From an uncultured Acidimicrobiaceae bacterium (GTDB lineage Bacteria; Actinomycetota; Acidimicrobiia; Acidimicrobiales; MedAcidi-G1), in the NCBI GenBank assembly GCA_913030665.1, contig CAJWFS010000005.1, positions 1 to 57,074 on the forward strand: DNA of 57,074 bases. Direction: 5' to 3'. Each line of letters starts with the position of its first letter. The stretch's first letter is position 1. Below, piece after piece: positions 36,194 to 46,441 of the stretch. Position numbers and translations under genes: made by a program. Under the pieces are notes generated by a model. The model was given only the letters and a program-made list of their open reading frames with translations. It was not told the DNA's origin and did not search any database.

Positions 36194-38778
36194 CGAGCTT
36201 CGAGTTGAACGGAAGGCCGGTAGAGGCCTCCGTCGACCACCCCCACCTGCTGGCCGCCCTGCGCGACGAGCTGGGCGTCACCTCGCCCAAGGACGGCTGT
36301 GCGCCGTCGGGTCAGTGCGGCTGCTGCACCGTGCTGGTCGACGGGAAGGCCAGGATCGCCTGCCAGACGTCGATGGAGAAGGCCGATGGTGCTTCGATCA
36401 CGACCCTGGAGGGCCTGCCGGACGCTGAGCGGGAACGTTACGCCACTGCCTTCGCCGCACATGGCGCCCTGCAGTGCGGCTTCTGCACGCCGGGCATCGT
36501 CATGCGTGCCAAGGCCCTCGTGGCCAAGAAGGGCACCGCCCTTACCCGTGACTATGCGTCCCGCCACCTGGGCGCCCACCTCTGCCGGTGCACCGGCTAC
36601 GTGAAGATCCTGGACGCAGTCGAATCCCTGGCATCGGGCGAGATCCCGGTGGCCATGCCCCGCGGCGGCATCGGGACCAGCGGGGTGAAGGTGGAGGCCA
36701 CCGAGCTGAGCCTCGGAGACCGCCCCTTCATCGACGACATGTCGCCCGAGGGCCTGCTGCACGCAGCGCTCCGCCTCGCCGACCACGCCCGTGCCGACGT
36801 GGTGCGGATCGACACCACGGCAGCAGAAGCCGTCGACGGTGTCCACAGGGTGCTGACAGCCGCCGACATACCGGGGAAGCACCGGGTGGGGATCATCCAC
36901 ACGGACTGGCCGGTGATGATCCCCGAGGGTGGTCGGACCTCCTACCTGGGAGACGTGCTGGCCGTGGTCGTGGCCGATGATCGGGAGACCGCCCGTCGGG
37001 CGGCGATGCTGATTGACGTCCAGTTGGCTCCGCTGACCGTCTACAGCGACCCGGTGGTGGCCCTTACGGCTGACGAGGACGCTGTCTGGGGACTGGACGG
37101 AAACGTGCTTTCGGTGTCGACGTACGCCCGCGGCGACGTCGAGGCCGCCCTGGCCGGCTCGGCCCACGTCGTCGACGAGGTCTTCCAGACCCAGCGCATC
37201 GAGCACGCCTTCGTGGAGCCCGAGTCCACCCTCGCCGTGCCGACAGGTGACGGCGGACTGTACGTCTACTCCGGCGGACAGGGCGTCTGGGACGACCGCA
37301 ACCAGATCGCGTCGGTGCTCGGCGTCGACACCGACCGGGTCACCGTCGAGCTGGTGTCCAATGGTGGGGCCTTCGGCGGCAAGGAGGACATGTCCAACCA
37401 GGCCCACACGGCTTTGGCCGCCTGGCTGCTGGAGCAGCCCGTGAAGTGCACGTTGTCGCGCGAGGAATCGCTCCTCATGCACCCCAAGCGCCATCCGATC
37501 CGGATGGCCTACCGGGCGGGCTGCGACGCCGAAGGGATGCTGACCGGCCTCTGGGCCCGGATGATCGGCGATTCGGGGCCGTACGCATCTGTGGGGATGA
37601 AGGTCCTGGAGCGGGCGGCCGGACACGCCGGCGGCCCCTACCTGCTGCCCACCATCGACGTGGAGGCCACGGCGGTGAGGACCAACAGCCCGATCGGCGG
37701 GGCGTTCCGGGGCTTCGGTGCCAACCAGGCCCAGTTCGCCATGGAGGGTGTCATGGACCGCCTCGCCGAGAAGGTGGGGATATCCGGATGGGAGATCCGG
37801 AGCCGCAACGTCATCACGCCCGGTGCCGTCTGGGGTCCCGGCCAGATCATGGATGACGGCTGCCTCGGCGCCCGGGCCTGCCTGGACGACGTGAAGGAGG
37901 CCTACGACGACGCGGTGGCCGGCGGCCTGCCGGTCGGCCTGGGCCTGGGCCTCAAGAACTCCGGCCTCGGCAACGGCTTCAAGGAGATAGCCAGGGCTGT
38001 GGTGCACTTCCGCCACGACGGACGGATCGAGGTCCGGCACTGCTGGACTGAGATGGGCCAGGGCATCGACACCGTGGTCGTACAGGTGGCCGTCGAGGAA
38101 CTCGGCGTGGACCCCGACCTGGTCGACGTGATCGTGGACACCACCAGGGAACTGGGTGCCGGCCAGACCACCGGCAGCCGCGGGACGCTCATGGGGGCCG
38201 GCTCCGTCGCCGATGCCTGCCGGGTCGCCATCGCCGACGGTTGTCGGACCGGCGTCGACTACCAGGGCGAATACCGGGTGGACTGGACGAACTCGATGAG
38301 CGATGGGGTGGAGAACCCGATCATCCACTCCACGTTCGGGTACGCCGCCCAGATGGTGGTTCTGGACCCGGAGACAGGTGACGTGGACCTGGTGGTGGCC
38401 GCCCACGACGTGGGCCGGGCCGTCAACCCGATGCTCTGCGAGGGCCAGGTCGAGGGGTCGGTCCACATGGGACTCGGCTACGCCCTCACCGAGGGATTCC
38501 CGGCCGACGCCGATGCCCGGCCGTGCAACGAGACCCTCCGCAGCCTCGGCATCATCCGCCCCAAGGACATGCCGGACGTCGACGTGCGCCTGATCGAGTC
38601 GCCACAGCCTGACTCGCCCTACGGCATCAAGGGCGTGGGCGAGATCGGCCTGGTGCCGACGGCCGGGGCCGTGGCCGCCGCTCTGCACGCCCACGACGGT
38701 GAGTGGCGTCACAGCCTGCCGATGACCGCTCCCGGCCAGCAGGAACACTGGGCCGACTGGGACGGACGTGGAGCCTGA
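36190..38778 (+). CDS. fused 2Fe-2S plus molybdopterin-binding xanthine dehydrogenase family protein
   Basis: 862 aa; DGCAPSGQCGCCTVLVDG, LQCGFCTPG, HLCRCTGYVKIL followed by Mo domain with GGAFGGKEDMSNQ, AFRGFGANQ, GIKGVGEIG. Confidence 0.94.
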   Translation: MTSFELNGRPVEASVDHPHLLAALRDELGVTSPKDGCAPSGQCGCCTVLVDGKARIACQTSMEKADGASITTLEGLPDAERERYATAFAAHGALQCGFCTPGIVMRAKALVAKKGTALTRDYASRHLGAHLCRCTGYVKILDAVESLASGEIPVAMPRGGIGTSGVKVEATELSLGDRPFIDDMSPEGLLHAALRLADHARADVVRIDTTAAEAVDGVHRVLTAADIPGKHRVGIIHTDWPVMIPEGGRTSYLGDVLAVVVADDRETARRAAMLIDVQLAPLTVYSDPVVALTADEDAVWGLDGNVLSVSTYARGDVEAALAGSAHVVDEVFQTQRIEHAFVEPESTLAVPTGDGGLYVYSGGQGVWDDRNQIASVLGVDTDRVTVELVSNGGAFGGKEDMSNQAHTALAAWLLEQPVKCTLSREESLLMHPKRHPIRMAYRAGCDAEGMLTGLWARMIGDSGPYASVGMKVLERAAGHAGGPYLLPTIDVEATAVRTNSPIGGAFRGFGANQAQFAMEGVMDRLAEKVGISGWEIRSRNVITPGAVWGPGQIMDDGCLGARACLDDVKEAYDDAVAGGLPVGLGLGLKNSGLGNGFKEIARAVVHFRHDGRIEVRHCWTEMGQGIDTVVVQVAVEELGVDPDLVDVIVDTTRELGAGQTTGSRGTLMGAGSVADACRVAIADGCRTGVDYQGEYRVDWTNSMSDGVENPIIHSTFGYAAQMVVLDPETGDVDLVVAAHDVGRAVNPMLCEGQVEGSVHMGLGYALTEGFPADADARPCNETLRSLGIIRPKDMPDVDVRLIESPQPDSPYGIKGVGEIGLVPTAGAVAAALHAHDGEWRHSLPMTAPGQQEHWADWDGRGA

Positions 38779-39836
38779 TGGCTGCTGACATCGGATCAGG
38801 CCTGGCCCCGAACCAGACGCCGGGCCTGGTCTGCGCTCACCACCACCTCTACTCGGCGCTGGCGCGCGGCATGCCCGCGCCGCCGCGTACCCCGTCCGGT
38901 TTCGTCGAGATCCTGGAGATGGTGTGGTGGCGCCTGGACCGGGCGCTGGACCTGGAGTCGATCCGGTGGTCGGCGATGCTGGGTGCCCTGGAGGCCCTCG
39001 AGCGGGGTTGCACGGCGGTGATCGACCACCACGAGTCGCCAGAGGCCATCGAGGGCTCGCTGACGGTCATCGCCGATGCCTGCGCCGAGGTGGGGGTCCG
39101 GGTGAACTGTGCCTACGGGATCACAGATCGGCACGGAGCCGATGGAGCACTCCGGGGCCTGGCGGAGAACGAACGGTTCCTGCGCGATGGGGGTCGCGGG
39201 ATGGTCGGCGTGCACGCGGCCTTCACCTGCACCGACGGGACCCTGGAGGCTGCCGCCGGCCTGGCGGCGGAGATGGGCGTGGGCGTCCACGTACACGTTG
39301 CCGAGGGGCCCGGGGACGCAGACGCTGTGGACCGACTCCGAGACCTGGCCGCCGACGACTGGATGCTCGTCCACGGTGTCCACCTTCCCGACGACCACGG
39401 CCTGGCCGGGACGATGGTCCACAACCCGCGGTCCAACATGAACAATGCCGTCGGCTACGCCCGCCCCGCCCGATTCGCCAACCCGATGGCGCTGGGTTCC
39501 GACGGCATCGGTGCCGACATGCTCGACGAGTTCCGGCTGGCCTACGTGCGACACCGGGAGGATGATGTGACCGCCTCGCCGGAGGTGGCCTGGGGCTGGC
39601 TGGCCACCGGCTGGGACCTCTTCCCCGAGGCCCGTTCCGACCGGGTGACCTGGTCGTATGCGGACATGGACCCGTGGCACCTGGCCTTCACCACGGGCGT
39701 GGGGCCACTCACCGTGGAGGTGGACGGCGAGCCCGTGCTGGTCGACGGATGCCCCACCCGCGTGGACCCCGACGAGATCAGGGCCCGGGCCGCCGAGGAG
39801 GCGGTGCGCCTGCACCGCCGGATCGACGACGCATGA
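38778..39836 (+). CDS. amidohydrolase family protein (SsnA/deaminase-like), short at N-terminus
   Basis: TPGLVCAHHHLYSALARG, MVGVHAAFTC, VHVHVAEG, VHGVHL, NPRSNMNNAVGYA. Confidence 0.82.
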   Translation: MAADIGSGLAPNQTPGLVCAHHHLYSALARGMPAPPRTPSGFVEILEMVWWRLDRALDLESIRWSAMLGALEALERGCTAVIDHHESPEAIEGSLTVIADACAEVGVRVNCAYGITDRHGADGALRGLAENERFLRDGGRGMVGVHAAFTCTDGTLEAAAGLAAEMGVGVHVHVAEGPGDADAVDRLRDLAADDWMLVHGVHLPDDHGLAGTMVHNPRSNMNNAVGYARPARFANPMALGSDGIGADMLDEFRLAYVRHREDDVTASPEVAWGWLATGWDLFPEARSDRVTWSYADMDPWHLAFTTGVGPLTVEVDGEPVLVDGCPTRVDPDEIRARAAEEAVRLHRRIDDA

Positions 39837-39870
39837 ACTCTGACGATGACTTCCAGAAGGTGAGGAACCG

Positions 39871-40872
39871 ATGACCCGGCTGGCCATCTACATGCAGGAT
39901 GCCCACCCGATAACGGAGGCGATCCAGTACGCCCGATACGCCGAGGAACGCGGCTTCGAGGCCGTCTGGCAGGCCGATTCGCGCCTCGTCCGCGATGCCG
40001 TCGTGCCAATGGCGGCGTTCGCCGCCAACACCGAGACCATCACGATCGGCTCCGGCGTAGTGGACTGCTGGACCCGCAACCCGGCCCGGCTGGCATCCAC
40101 CTTCTCGACGTTGGACGACCTGGCACCGGGGCGGATCATCCTGGGCATCGGCGCCTGGTGGGAGCCGCTGGCCTCCAAGGTCGGTGTTGATCGCCGTAGG
40201 CCGCTGTTGGCCATCCGGGAGACCGTGGAGGCCTGCCGGGCCCTGCTGGCCGACGAGACGGTGACCTACCACGGCGAGTTCGTGCACCTTGACGGCGTCG
40301 AGCTGGACTACGTCTACCAGGAACGCCGACCCAAGGACGTCCCGATCTACATCGGCGCTACCGGCGACAAGATGCTGGAGCTGACCGGTGAGATCGCCGA
40401 CGGCGTGGTCCTGAACTACCTGGTGTCGCCCGAGTACAACCGGCGGGCCATGGACCGCCTGGCCGATGGTGCGGCCCGCGCCGGTCGGTCGATGGACGAC
40501 CTGGACCGCCCACAACTGGTGGTGTGCTCGGTGGCCGAGACCCGCGCCGAGGCCCTGGACGGAGCTCGCCTCATGGTCACCCAGTACCTGGGCCAGCAGC
40601 CGCACATCATGAAGGCCTCCGGAGTACCCGAGTCGCTGCTCGAGGAGATCGGCAGGGTGCTGACCTGGCCGGCCACCCACGAACAGGTCGAGGCCGCCTC
40701 GAAGCTGGTACCCGACGACATCGTGCAGATGATCTGCGCGGCGGGCACCGCCGACGAGGTGCGCGAGAAGGTCGCCCAGTACATGGCCGACGGCTGTACC
40801 TGCCCGATCCTGTACCCGCTGGGCCCCGACGTCCGCCTCATGATCGACACGTTCGCCGGTTGGACCCCGTGA
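39871..40872 (+). CDS. LLM class flavin/F420-dependent oxidoreductase
   Basis: [61 protein letters not shown]. Confidence 0.92.
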   Translation: MTRLAIYMQDAHPITEAIQYARYAEERGFEAVWQADSRLVRDAVVPMAAFAANTETITIGSGVVDCWTRNPARLASTFSTLDDLAPGRIILGIGAWWEPLASKVGVDRRRPLLAIRETVEACRALLADETVTYHGEFVHLDGVELDYVYQERRPKDVPIYIGATGDKMLELTGEIADGVVLNYLVSPEYNRRAMDRLADGAARAGRSMDDLDRPQLVVCSVAETRAEALDGARLMVTQYLGQQPHIMKASGVPESLLEEIGRVLTWPATHEQVEAASKLVPDDIVQMICAAGTADEVREKVAQYMADGCTCPILYPLGPDVRLMIDTFAGWTP

Positions 40873-40935
40873 GCCGACCGACGATGCGAGGCTGGTCGGC
40901 GTGAGCGACAGGCAGGTGCTGTGGGGCCGGTGGGC

Positions 40936-42234
40936 ATGAGCCGCCGGCTGGTGCTGCGGGGGGCCCGTCACCCGGGTGACGTGGCCATCGCCGACGGCCG
41001 GATCGTGGGAATGGGGACCATCGCTGCCGAGCCGGGGGACGAGGTGGTCCGCTGCGACGGCGACATCGTCACCGCCGGCCTGGTCAACACCCACCACCAC
41101 CTGTACCAGTGGATGACCCGGGGCCGGGCCGTCGGGTGCGACCTCTTCGGGTGGCTGGTCGAGCTGTACCCGGTCTGGGGTCGGCTCTCGGTCGACGACG
41201 TGCGGGCCGCTGCCCTCGTGGGACTGGGCGAGCTGGCGGCCACCGGCTGCACCACGGCATCGGACCACCACTACCTGGTGCCCCGTGGCGACGACACCGT
41301 ATTTGACGCCATCGTGGACGCCGCACGCCAGGTTGGCATTCGACTGCACCTCTCCCGCGGGTCGATGGACCTGGGGGAGAGCAGGGGCGGGCTACCACCC
41401 GACCACGTGGTGGAGGACCGCGACGCCATCCTGGCCTCCACCGAGTCGGTGATCGCCCGCCATCACGACGGCGAGATGGTCCACGTCACCGTGGCGCCGT
41501 GCAGCCCCTTCTCGGTCACCTCCGGGCTGATGGTGGAGTCGGCGGAGCTGGCCCGACGCCACGGGTTGCGCCTCCACACCCACCTCTGTGAGACGGTCGA
41601 GGAGCAGGAGCACTGCCTGGAACGGTTCGGTCGCCGACCGGTCGAGATGCTGGACGAGTGGGGCTGGGTGGGTGACGACGTGTGGCTGGCCCACGGGATC
41701 CACATAGCCGACGACGAGATGGCCCGACTCGGGTCCGCCGGCACCGGCGTGGCCCACTGTCCCTCCTCCAATGCCCGGATGGCGGCCGGCATGTGCCGGG
41801 TCACCGACCTGAGGGCCGCCGGCTGCCCGGTGGGCCTCGGCGTGGACGGCGTTGCCTCCAACGAGGTGGGAGGCCTGTTCGGGGAGATGCGGCAGGCCCT
41901 CTACACGGCTCGACTCCGGGAACTCCGTCCGGACGCCCTCATGCCGGCTGACGTGGTCGAGATCGGCACGCGGGGTGGTGCCCGGTGCCTGGGCATGGAC
42001 GACGTGGGATCGCTGGAGGTCGGCATGCGGGCCGACCTGGCCGTCTGGCCGGGAGACGACCTGGGCGACATGGTCGATGCTCTCACCGCCCTCGTGCTGG
42101 GCCCGGACCGCAGGGTCAGGCACCTCTTCGTAGAGGGTCGGATCGTGGTTGCCGACGGGGAGGTGGCTGGCACCGACCTTGCGGCCGCCCACCGCGACCT
42201 GGCCGAGCGCTCCCGCCTCCTATGGGAGGCCTGA
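40936..42234 (+). CDS. amidohydrolase, 8-oxoguanine deaminase-like
   Basis: VTAGLVNTHHHLYQWMTRG...GCTTASDHHYLVPRG, HLSRGSMDLGESRGGLPPDHVVE, THLCETVEEQEHCLERFGRRPVE, GVAHCPSSNARMAAG. Confidence 0.88.
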   Translation: MSRRLVLRGARHPGDVAIADGRIVGMGTIAAEPGDEVVRCDGDIVTAGLVNTHHHLYQWMTRGRAVGCDLFGWLVELYPVWGRLSVDDVRAAALVGLGELAATGCTTASDHHYLVPRGDDTVFDAIVDAARQVGIRLHLSRGSMDLGESRGGLPPDHVVEDRDAILASTESVIARHHDGEMVHVTVAPCSPFSVTSGLMVESAELARRHGLRLHTHLCETVEEQEHCLERFGRRPVEMLDEWGWVGDDVWLAHGIHIADDEMARLGSAGTGVAHCPSSNARMAAGMCRVTDLRAAGCPVGLGVDGVASNEVGGLFGEMRQALYTARLRELRPDALMPADVVEIGTRGGARCLGMDDVGSLEVGMRADLAVWPGDDLGDMVDALTALVLGPDRRVRHLFVEGRIVVADGEVAGTDLAAAHRDLAERSRLLWEA

Positions 42235-42258
42235 ACGGCGTACGCACCGACGGTCCTG

Positions 42259-42510
42259 ATGGGCCATGATGCAGGCGTGCAGATCGCCGCAGAGTTCACC
42301 ATCGAGCCCTTTGTCGAGGGATCGCCGGGCCCGCACGTCCGGGTGGCCATCGACGTGGCCGAATCAGCCGGGCTGACGGTTGAGGTGGGACCGTTCGGCA
42401 CCGCTCTCAGCGGGGAGTCCGGGACGGTGCTGGACACTGTGGACGCGGTGGTCCGGTCGGCCATTGCCAACGGTGCCACCCGCGTCTCGCTGCAACTCAC
42501 TGTCGCCTGA
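42259..42510 (+). CDS. small MTH1187/YkoF (thiamine-binding)-like protein
   Basis: 83 aa; VQIAAEFTIEPF...AESAGLTVEVGPFGTALSGESGTVLDTVDAVVRSAI. Confidence 0.6.
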   Translation: MGHDAGVQIAAEFTIEPFVEGSPGPHVRVAIDVAESAGLTVEVGPFGTALSGESGTVLDTVDAVVRSAIANGATRVSLQLTVA

Positions 42511-42637
42511 CCGACGGCCTGCTTGCGGGCTACGAGGAAGCGGCGTCCGGTCTCATGTGGCATGCTGCCGACCGCGCCGCGCCCGGGAATCTAGGACCAT
42601 TGGGGTCCGGACCGGTTCGGCCGGAGGGAGAACCAAA

Positions 42638-43717
42638 GTGAGACGTAGCCTATTCGGCCTGCTGGCCGTCGTTCTGGGCCTTTCGCTCGTCGCCGCCTCG
42701 TGCGGGTCGGACGACGACAGCTCTACCAAGGCGGCCTTCATCTACGTGGGACCTGTCGGCGATGCCGGCTGGACGTACGCCCACGACCAGGGCCGTCTGG
42801 CGGCGGCCGCTGAGACCGGCGTGGAGACCGCATTTGTCGAGACCGTCCCGGAGGGCACCGCCGACTTCGGCAACTACGCCCGTGACTTCATTGAGCAGGG
42901 CTTCAACCTCATCATCGGCACCTCGTTCGGCTACATGGACGACATGGAGGCCCTGGCCGAGGAGTTCCCGGACGTCGTGTTCGACCATGTGTCGGGCTAC
43001 AAGGCCAACGGGACCAACTTCGGCAACACGTTCGGCCGTATGTACGAGCCCCGCTACCTGTCAGGCATGGTCGCCGGTTCGGCTACGTCCTCGGATCTCA
43101 TCGGGTACGTGGCCGCCTTCCCGATCCCTGAGGTGATCCGGGGCATCAACGCCTTCACCCTCGGCGTGCGGGAGGTCAACCCCGACGCCCAGGTCGAGGT
43201 GGTCTGGACCAGCACCTGGTTCGATCCGGTGGTGGAGGGCGATTCCGCCCAGGCCATGCTGGACAAGGGTGCCGACGTGATCGCCATGCACCAGGATTCC
43301 ACGGCAGCCGGCGAGAAGGCCGAGGCGGCAGGCGCCCGTTGGGTGGCCTACAACTCGGACATGAGCGCACATGCCCCAGCGGCGCACCTCACCGCTCCGG
43401 TCTGGAACTGGGGCCCGCGCTACACCGAGATCATCGGGCAGGCCACGGACGGTACCTACGAGGGTGGCTACTACTGGGGTTCGATGGCCGACGGCGTCGT
43501 CGACCTGGCACCCATTGCCGCCGATGTCGACGCAGCCGTGAAGGCGGCGGTCGCCGAGCGGAAGCAGCAGATCATCGACGGTTCCTTCCACCCGTTCCAG
43601 GGTCCGATCAACGCCCAGGATGGCAGCGTCTACGTAGCGGCAGGTGACGTCCTGGACGACGGCACCATGCTCAGCATGGACGTATTCGTCGAAGGGGTGA
43701 TCGGTTCACTCGGCTGA
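42638..43717 (+). CDS. BMP family (nucleoside/purine-type) ABC transporter substrate-binding lipoprotein
   Basis: Signal peptide with lipobox LSLVAASC; AAFIYVGPVGDAGWTYAHDQGRLAA, FGRMYEPRYLSGMVAG; GTG start. Confidence 0.93.
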   Translation: MRRSLFGLLAVVLGLSLVAASCGSDDDSSTKAAFIYVGPVGDAGWTYAHDQGRLAAAAETGVETAFVETVPEGTADFGNYARDFIEQGFNLIIGTSFGYMDDMEALAEEFPDVVFDHVSGYKANGTNFGNTFGRMYEPRYLSGMVAGSATSSDLIGYVAAFPIPEVIRGINAFTLGVREVNPDAQVEVVWTSTWFDPVVEGDSAQAMLDKGADVIAMHQDSTAAGEKAEAAGARWVAYNSDMSAHAPAAHLTAPVWNWGPRYTEIIGQATDGTYEGGYYWGSMADGVVDLAPIAADVDAAVKAAVAERKQQIIDGSFHPFQGPINAQDGSVYVAAGDVLDDGTMLSMDVFVEGVIGSLG

Positions 43718-43737
43718 TTCCCACCTCCTGACGTAGC

Positions 43738-43768
43738 CGGCGCCGGCGGGGACGACCCGCCGGCGCCG
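43738..43768 (+). terminator. GC-rich hairpin between substrate-binding and ATPase genes (attenuator or mRNA stabiliser)
   Basis: CGGCGCCGGCGGG-GACGA-CCCGCCGGCGCCG: perfect 13-bp stem, 5-nt loop, no U-tract. Confidence 0.65.
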
Positions 43769-43811
43769 TCACGTCCGGTTGCCAGTTGCGGCCCCGACAC
43801 CGGATGATCCG

Positions 43812-45353
43812 ATGAACCCACCCCCCGACGATGCCCCGCCGGCACCGGCGGTCGAACTGAGCGGCATCTGGAAGCGCTTTCCCGGGGTGGTGGCCAACGC
43901 AGGTGCACACCTGAAGGTCCGGACCGGCACGGTGCACGCCGTCCTCGGAGAGAACGGTGCCGGGAAGTCGACGCTCATGAACGTGCTGTCGGGCGTCTAC
44001 CGGCCCGACGAGGGAGAGGTCCGGATCGACGGGGTCGTCCACCACTTCCGCTCGCCATCCGATGCGCTGGCTGCCGGAGTGGGAATGGTCCACCAGGAGT
44101 TCCGACTGGTGCCGTCGTTCACCGTTGCCGAGAACGTGGTGCTGGGCGCAGCAGAGCGCATCGTCCGTCGCCCGGCCGTGGAGTCGGCGGTCGCCGAGCT
44201 GGCTGAACGCTTCGGGTTGGCCACAGAGCCTGACCGTCCGGTCTGGCAGCTCTCGATGGGTGAGCGCCAACGCGTCGAGATCCTGAAGGCACTCTGGCGC
44301 GACGCCCGCATCCTGATCCTGGACGAGCCGACGGCGGTGCTCACCCCCGGAGAGGCCGACGAACTGGGCCGCATCCTGCGACACATGGCCGACGACGACC
44401 GCACGGTGGTCTTCATCAGCCACAAGCTTCACGAGGTGACCGGCTTCTGCGACGAGGCCACGGTGCTCCGTGGTGGCGAGACGGTCGCAGCCTCGCTGCC
44501 GGTGTCCGAGACAGACTCCTCGGCGCTGGCCGGGCTCATGGTGGGTTCGTCACCGGTCATCAGCGAACGTCCGCCACCGGTGGTGGCCGGCGGGCCGAAG
44601 TTGGAGGTCGTCGGCCTGGGGTGCCTGGACGACCGGGGCCTCCAGGCATTGCACGGTGTCGACCTGACGGTCCGCGCCGGCGAGATCGTCGGCATAGCCG
44701 GGGTGGCCGGGAACGGACAGCGCGAGCTTGCCCAGGCCATCGCCGGGCTGCGTCCGACAACCGGTGGAACCGTGCACATGGACGGGATGGATCTCACGGC
44801 GGCCACCCCACGCCAGCGGTTCGGAGCCGGGCTGGGCTACATACCCGAGGACCGGATGGGTGTGGGTCTGGCTCCGCGCCTGAGCGTCACCGATAACGCC
44901 ATACTCCGTACCTACTCCACCCACAGGCGCGGTCCGTTTCTGGATCACGAGGCGGCCGTGGCGCACTGTCGGGACCTCGTGGAGCGCTTCGCAGTGCGTA
45001 CCGGACCGCTCGACCAGCCGATCGCCGGACTGTCGGGCGGCAACCTGCAGCGCCTCCTGGTCGGACGGGAGTTGAGCGGCCGACCTGGGGTGGTGTTGGC
45101 CGCCCAGCCGACCCGCGGCCTGGACGTACAGGGGGTCAAGGCCATCCAGGACCTGCTGGTGGCGGAGCGTGGGGCAGGAGTCGCCATCCTGTTGATCTCC
45201 GAGGACCTCGACGAGCTCCTGACGCTGACCGACCGACTCCTGGTCATGCACGGAGGTCGGGTCGTCGCCGAGTTCGATCCCGAGCTGGCTGGGCGCCACG
45301 AGATCGGCGAGGCCATGGTGGGTCACCCCCCGGTGGGCGCGGCATCCGCATGA
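43812..45353 (+). CDS. ABC transporter ATP-binding protein, two NBDs (sugar/nucleoside type)
   Basis: GENGAGKSTLMNVLSGVYRPDEG, LSMGERQRVEILKAL, second domain GLSGGNLQRLLVGREL; start may be 43779 or 43812. Confidence 0.95.
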   Translation: MNPPPDDAPPAPAVELSGIWKRFPGVVANAGAHLKVRTGTVHAVLGENGAGKSTLMNVLSGVYRPDEGEVRIDGVVHHFRSPSDALAAGVGMVHQEFRLVPSFTVAENVVLGAAERIVRRPAVESAVAELAERFGLATEPDRPVWQLSMGERQRVEILKALWRDARILILDEPTAVLTPGEADELGRILRHMADDDRTVVFISHKLHEVTGFCDEATVLRGGETVAASLPVSETDSSALAGLMVGSSPVISERPPPVVAGGPKLEVVGLGCLDDRGLQALHGVDLTVRAGEIVGIAGVAGNGQRELAQAIAGLRPTTGGTVHMDGMDLTAATPRQRFGAGLGYIPEDRMGVGLAPRLSVTDNAILRTYSTHRRGPFLDHEAAVAHCRDLVERFAVRTGPLDQPIAGLSGGNLQRLLVGRELSGRPGVVLAAQPTRGLDVQGVKAIQDLLVAERGAGVAILLISEDLDELLTLTDRLLVMHGGRVVAEFDPELAGRHEIGEAMVGHPPVGAASA

Positions 45354-46441
45354 GGTGGCCGGTGCTCGCCCGTCGCGATCAGGTGCTACGAGGTGGCCAG
45401 CCACTGGCCTTCGGCGTGGGCCTGGTGGTTGCCCTCGCGGTGGGGGTGTTCCTGCTGCTCGGCTCGGGCCACGATCCGCTGCGTGTCTACGCGCGGATGT
45501 TCGATGCCTCGCTGGGAGATCCGCGTGCATGGTCGGTGACCCTCAACCGGGCGGTGCCCCTGGGCCTCGCCGGCCTGGCCGTGGCGGTGGCCGGGTCCAT
45601 GGGGCTCTGGAACATCGGAGCCGAGGGCCAGATCATGGCCGGGGCGATGGGGGCCGCCTGGGTGGCGAGGATCGGCGGCGGTTGGCCGGGACCGGTCCTC
45701 GTCACAGCGATGCTGGCGGCAGCGGTGGTCGGAGGTGGCCTGCTGGCCCTGGGTCCGGCGATCGCCCGTGCCCGGATCGGCGTCAACGAGATCATCACCA
45801 CGCTCATGCTGAACGAGGTGGCCATACGGCTGGTCCAGTGGCTCGTCCACGGCCGCTGGAAGGACCCGGGTTCGCACAACTTCCCGTTGGCGCCGATGCT
45901 TCCCGACAACGGCCGCTTGCCCACGCTCTTCGAGCGGGCGCACTTGGGCGTGGTGCTGGCCGGGATCGTCATCGCCCTGTTCGGACTGGCCGTCAGCCGT
46001 ACGGCCTGGGGCTACGAGCTCCGGGTGGCCGGATCCTCCGGTGCCACGGCCCGTTACGCCGGGATCTCCCTGAAGCGCAAGATCCTGACCGTAATGGTGC
46101 TTTCCGGTGGTGTGGCCGGCTTCGCCGGTGGCGTGGAGCTGTCGGGTAATGCCGATCGGATCACGGAGGGCCTCTCCAACGGTTTCGGCTTTGCCGGGAT
46201 AATCGTGGCGGCCCTTGCCCTCATGCGCCCGTCCGGCGTCGCCGCCGTGGCCCTGCTGTTCGGCGCGGTGCAGATAGGTGGCCAGAGCATCCAGACCATG
46301 GGGGTGTCGTCGTCGGTCTCGACCATCCTCCAGGCCCTCATACTCTTCGGCGCCATCGCCGCCGGCGTGCTGGGTCGCTACCGGATCCAGATGGTGGCCG
46401 GTGACACCGTCGAGACGCCATCGACCGGGGTGGAGTCGTGA
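45350..46441 (+). CDS. ABC transporter permease (nucleoside/BMP type)
   Basis: GLWNIGAEGQIMAGAMGAAWVA, GVNEIITTLMLNEVAIRLVQWLVHG. Confidence 0.94.
   Translation: MRWPVLARRDQVLRGGQPLAFGVGLVVALAVGVFLLLGSGHDPLRVYARMFDASLGDPRAWSVTLNRAVPLGLAGLAVAVAGSMGLWNIGAEGQIMAGAMGAAWVARIGGGWPGPVLVTAMLAAAVVGGGLLALGPAIARARIGVNEIITTLMLNEVAIRLVQWLVHGRWKDPGSHNFPLAPMLPDNGRLPTLFERAHLGVVLAGIVIALFGLAVSRTAWGYELRVAGSSGATARYAGISLKRKILTVMVLSGGVAGFAGGVELSGNADRITEGLSNGFGFAGIIVAALALMRPSGVAAVALLFGAVQIGGQSIQTMGVSSSVSTILQALILFGAIAAGVLGRYRIQMVAGDTVETPSTGVES

Noticed and set aside
36085-38748. 887-aa minus-strand ORF opposite the fused Mo hydroxylase
   Set aside because: Shadow ORF produced by high GC3 in the real plus-strand gene; translation is low-complexity, His/Val/Gly-rich with no family motifs.
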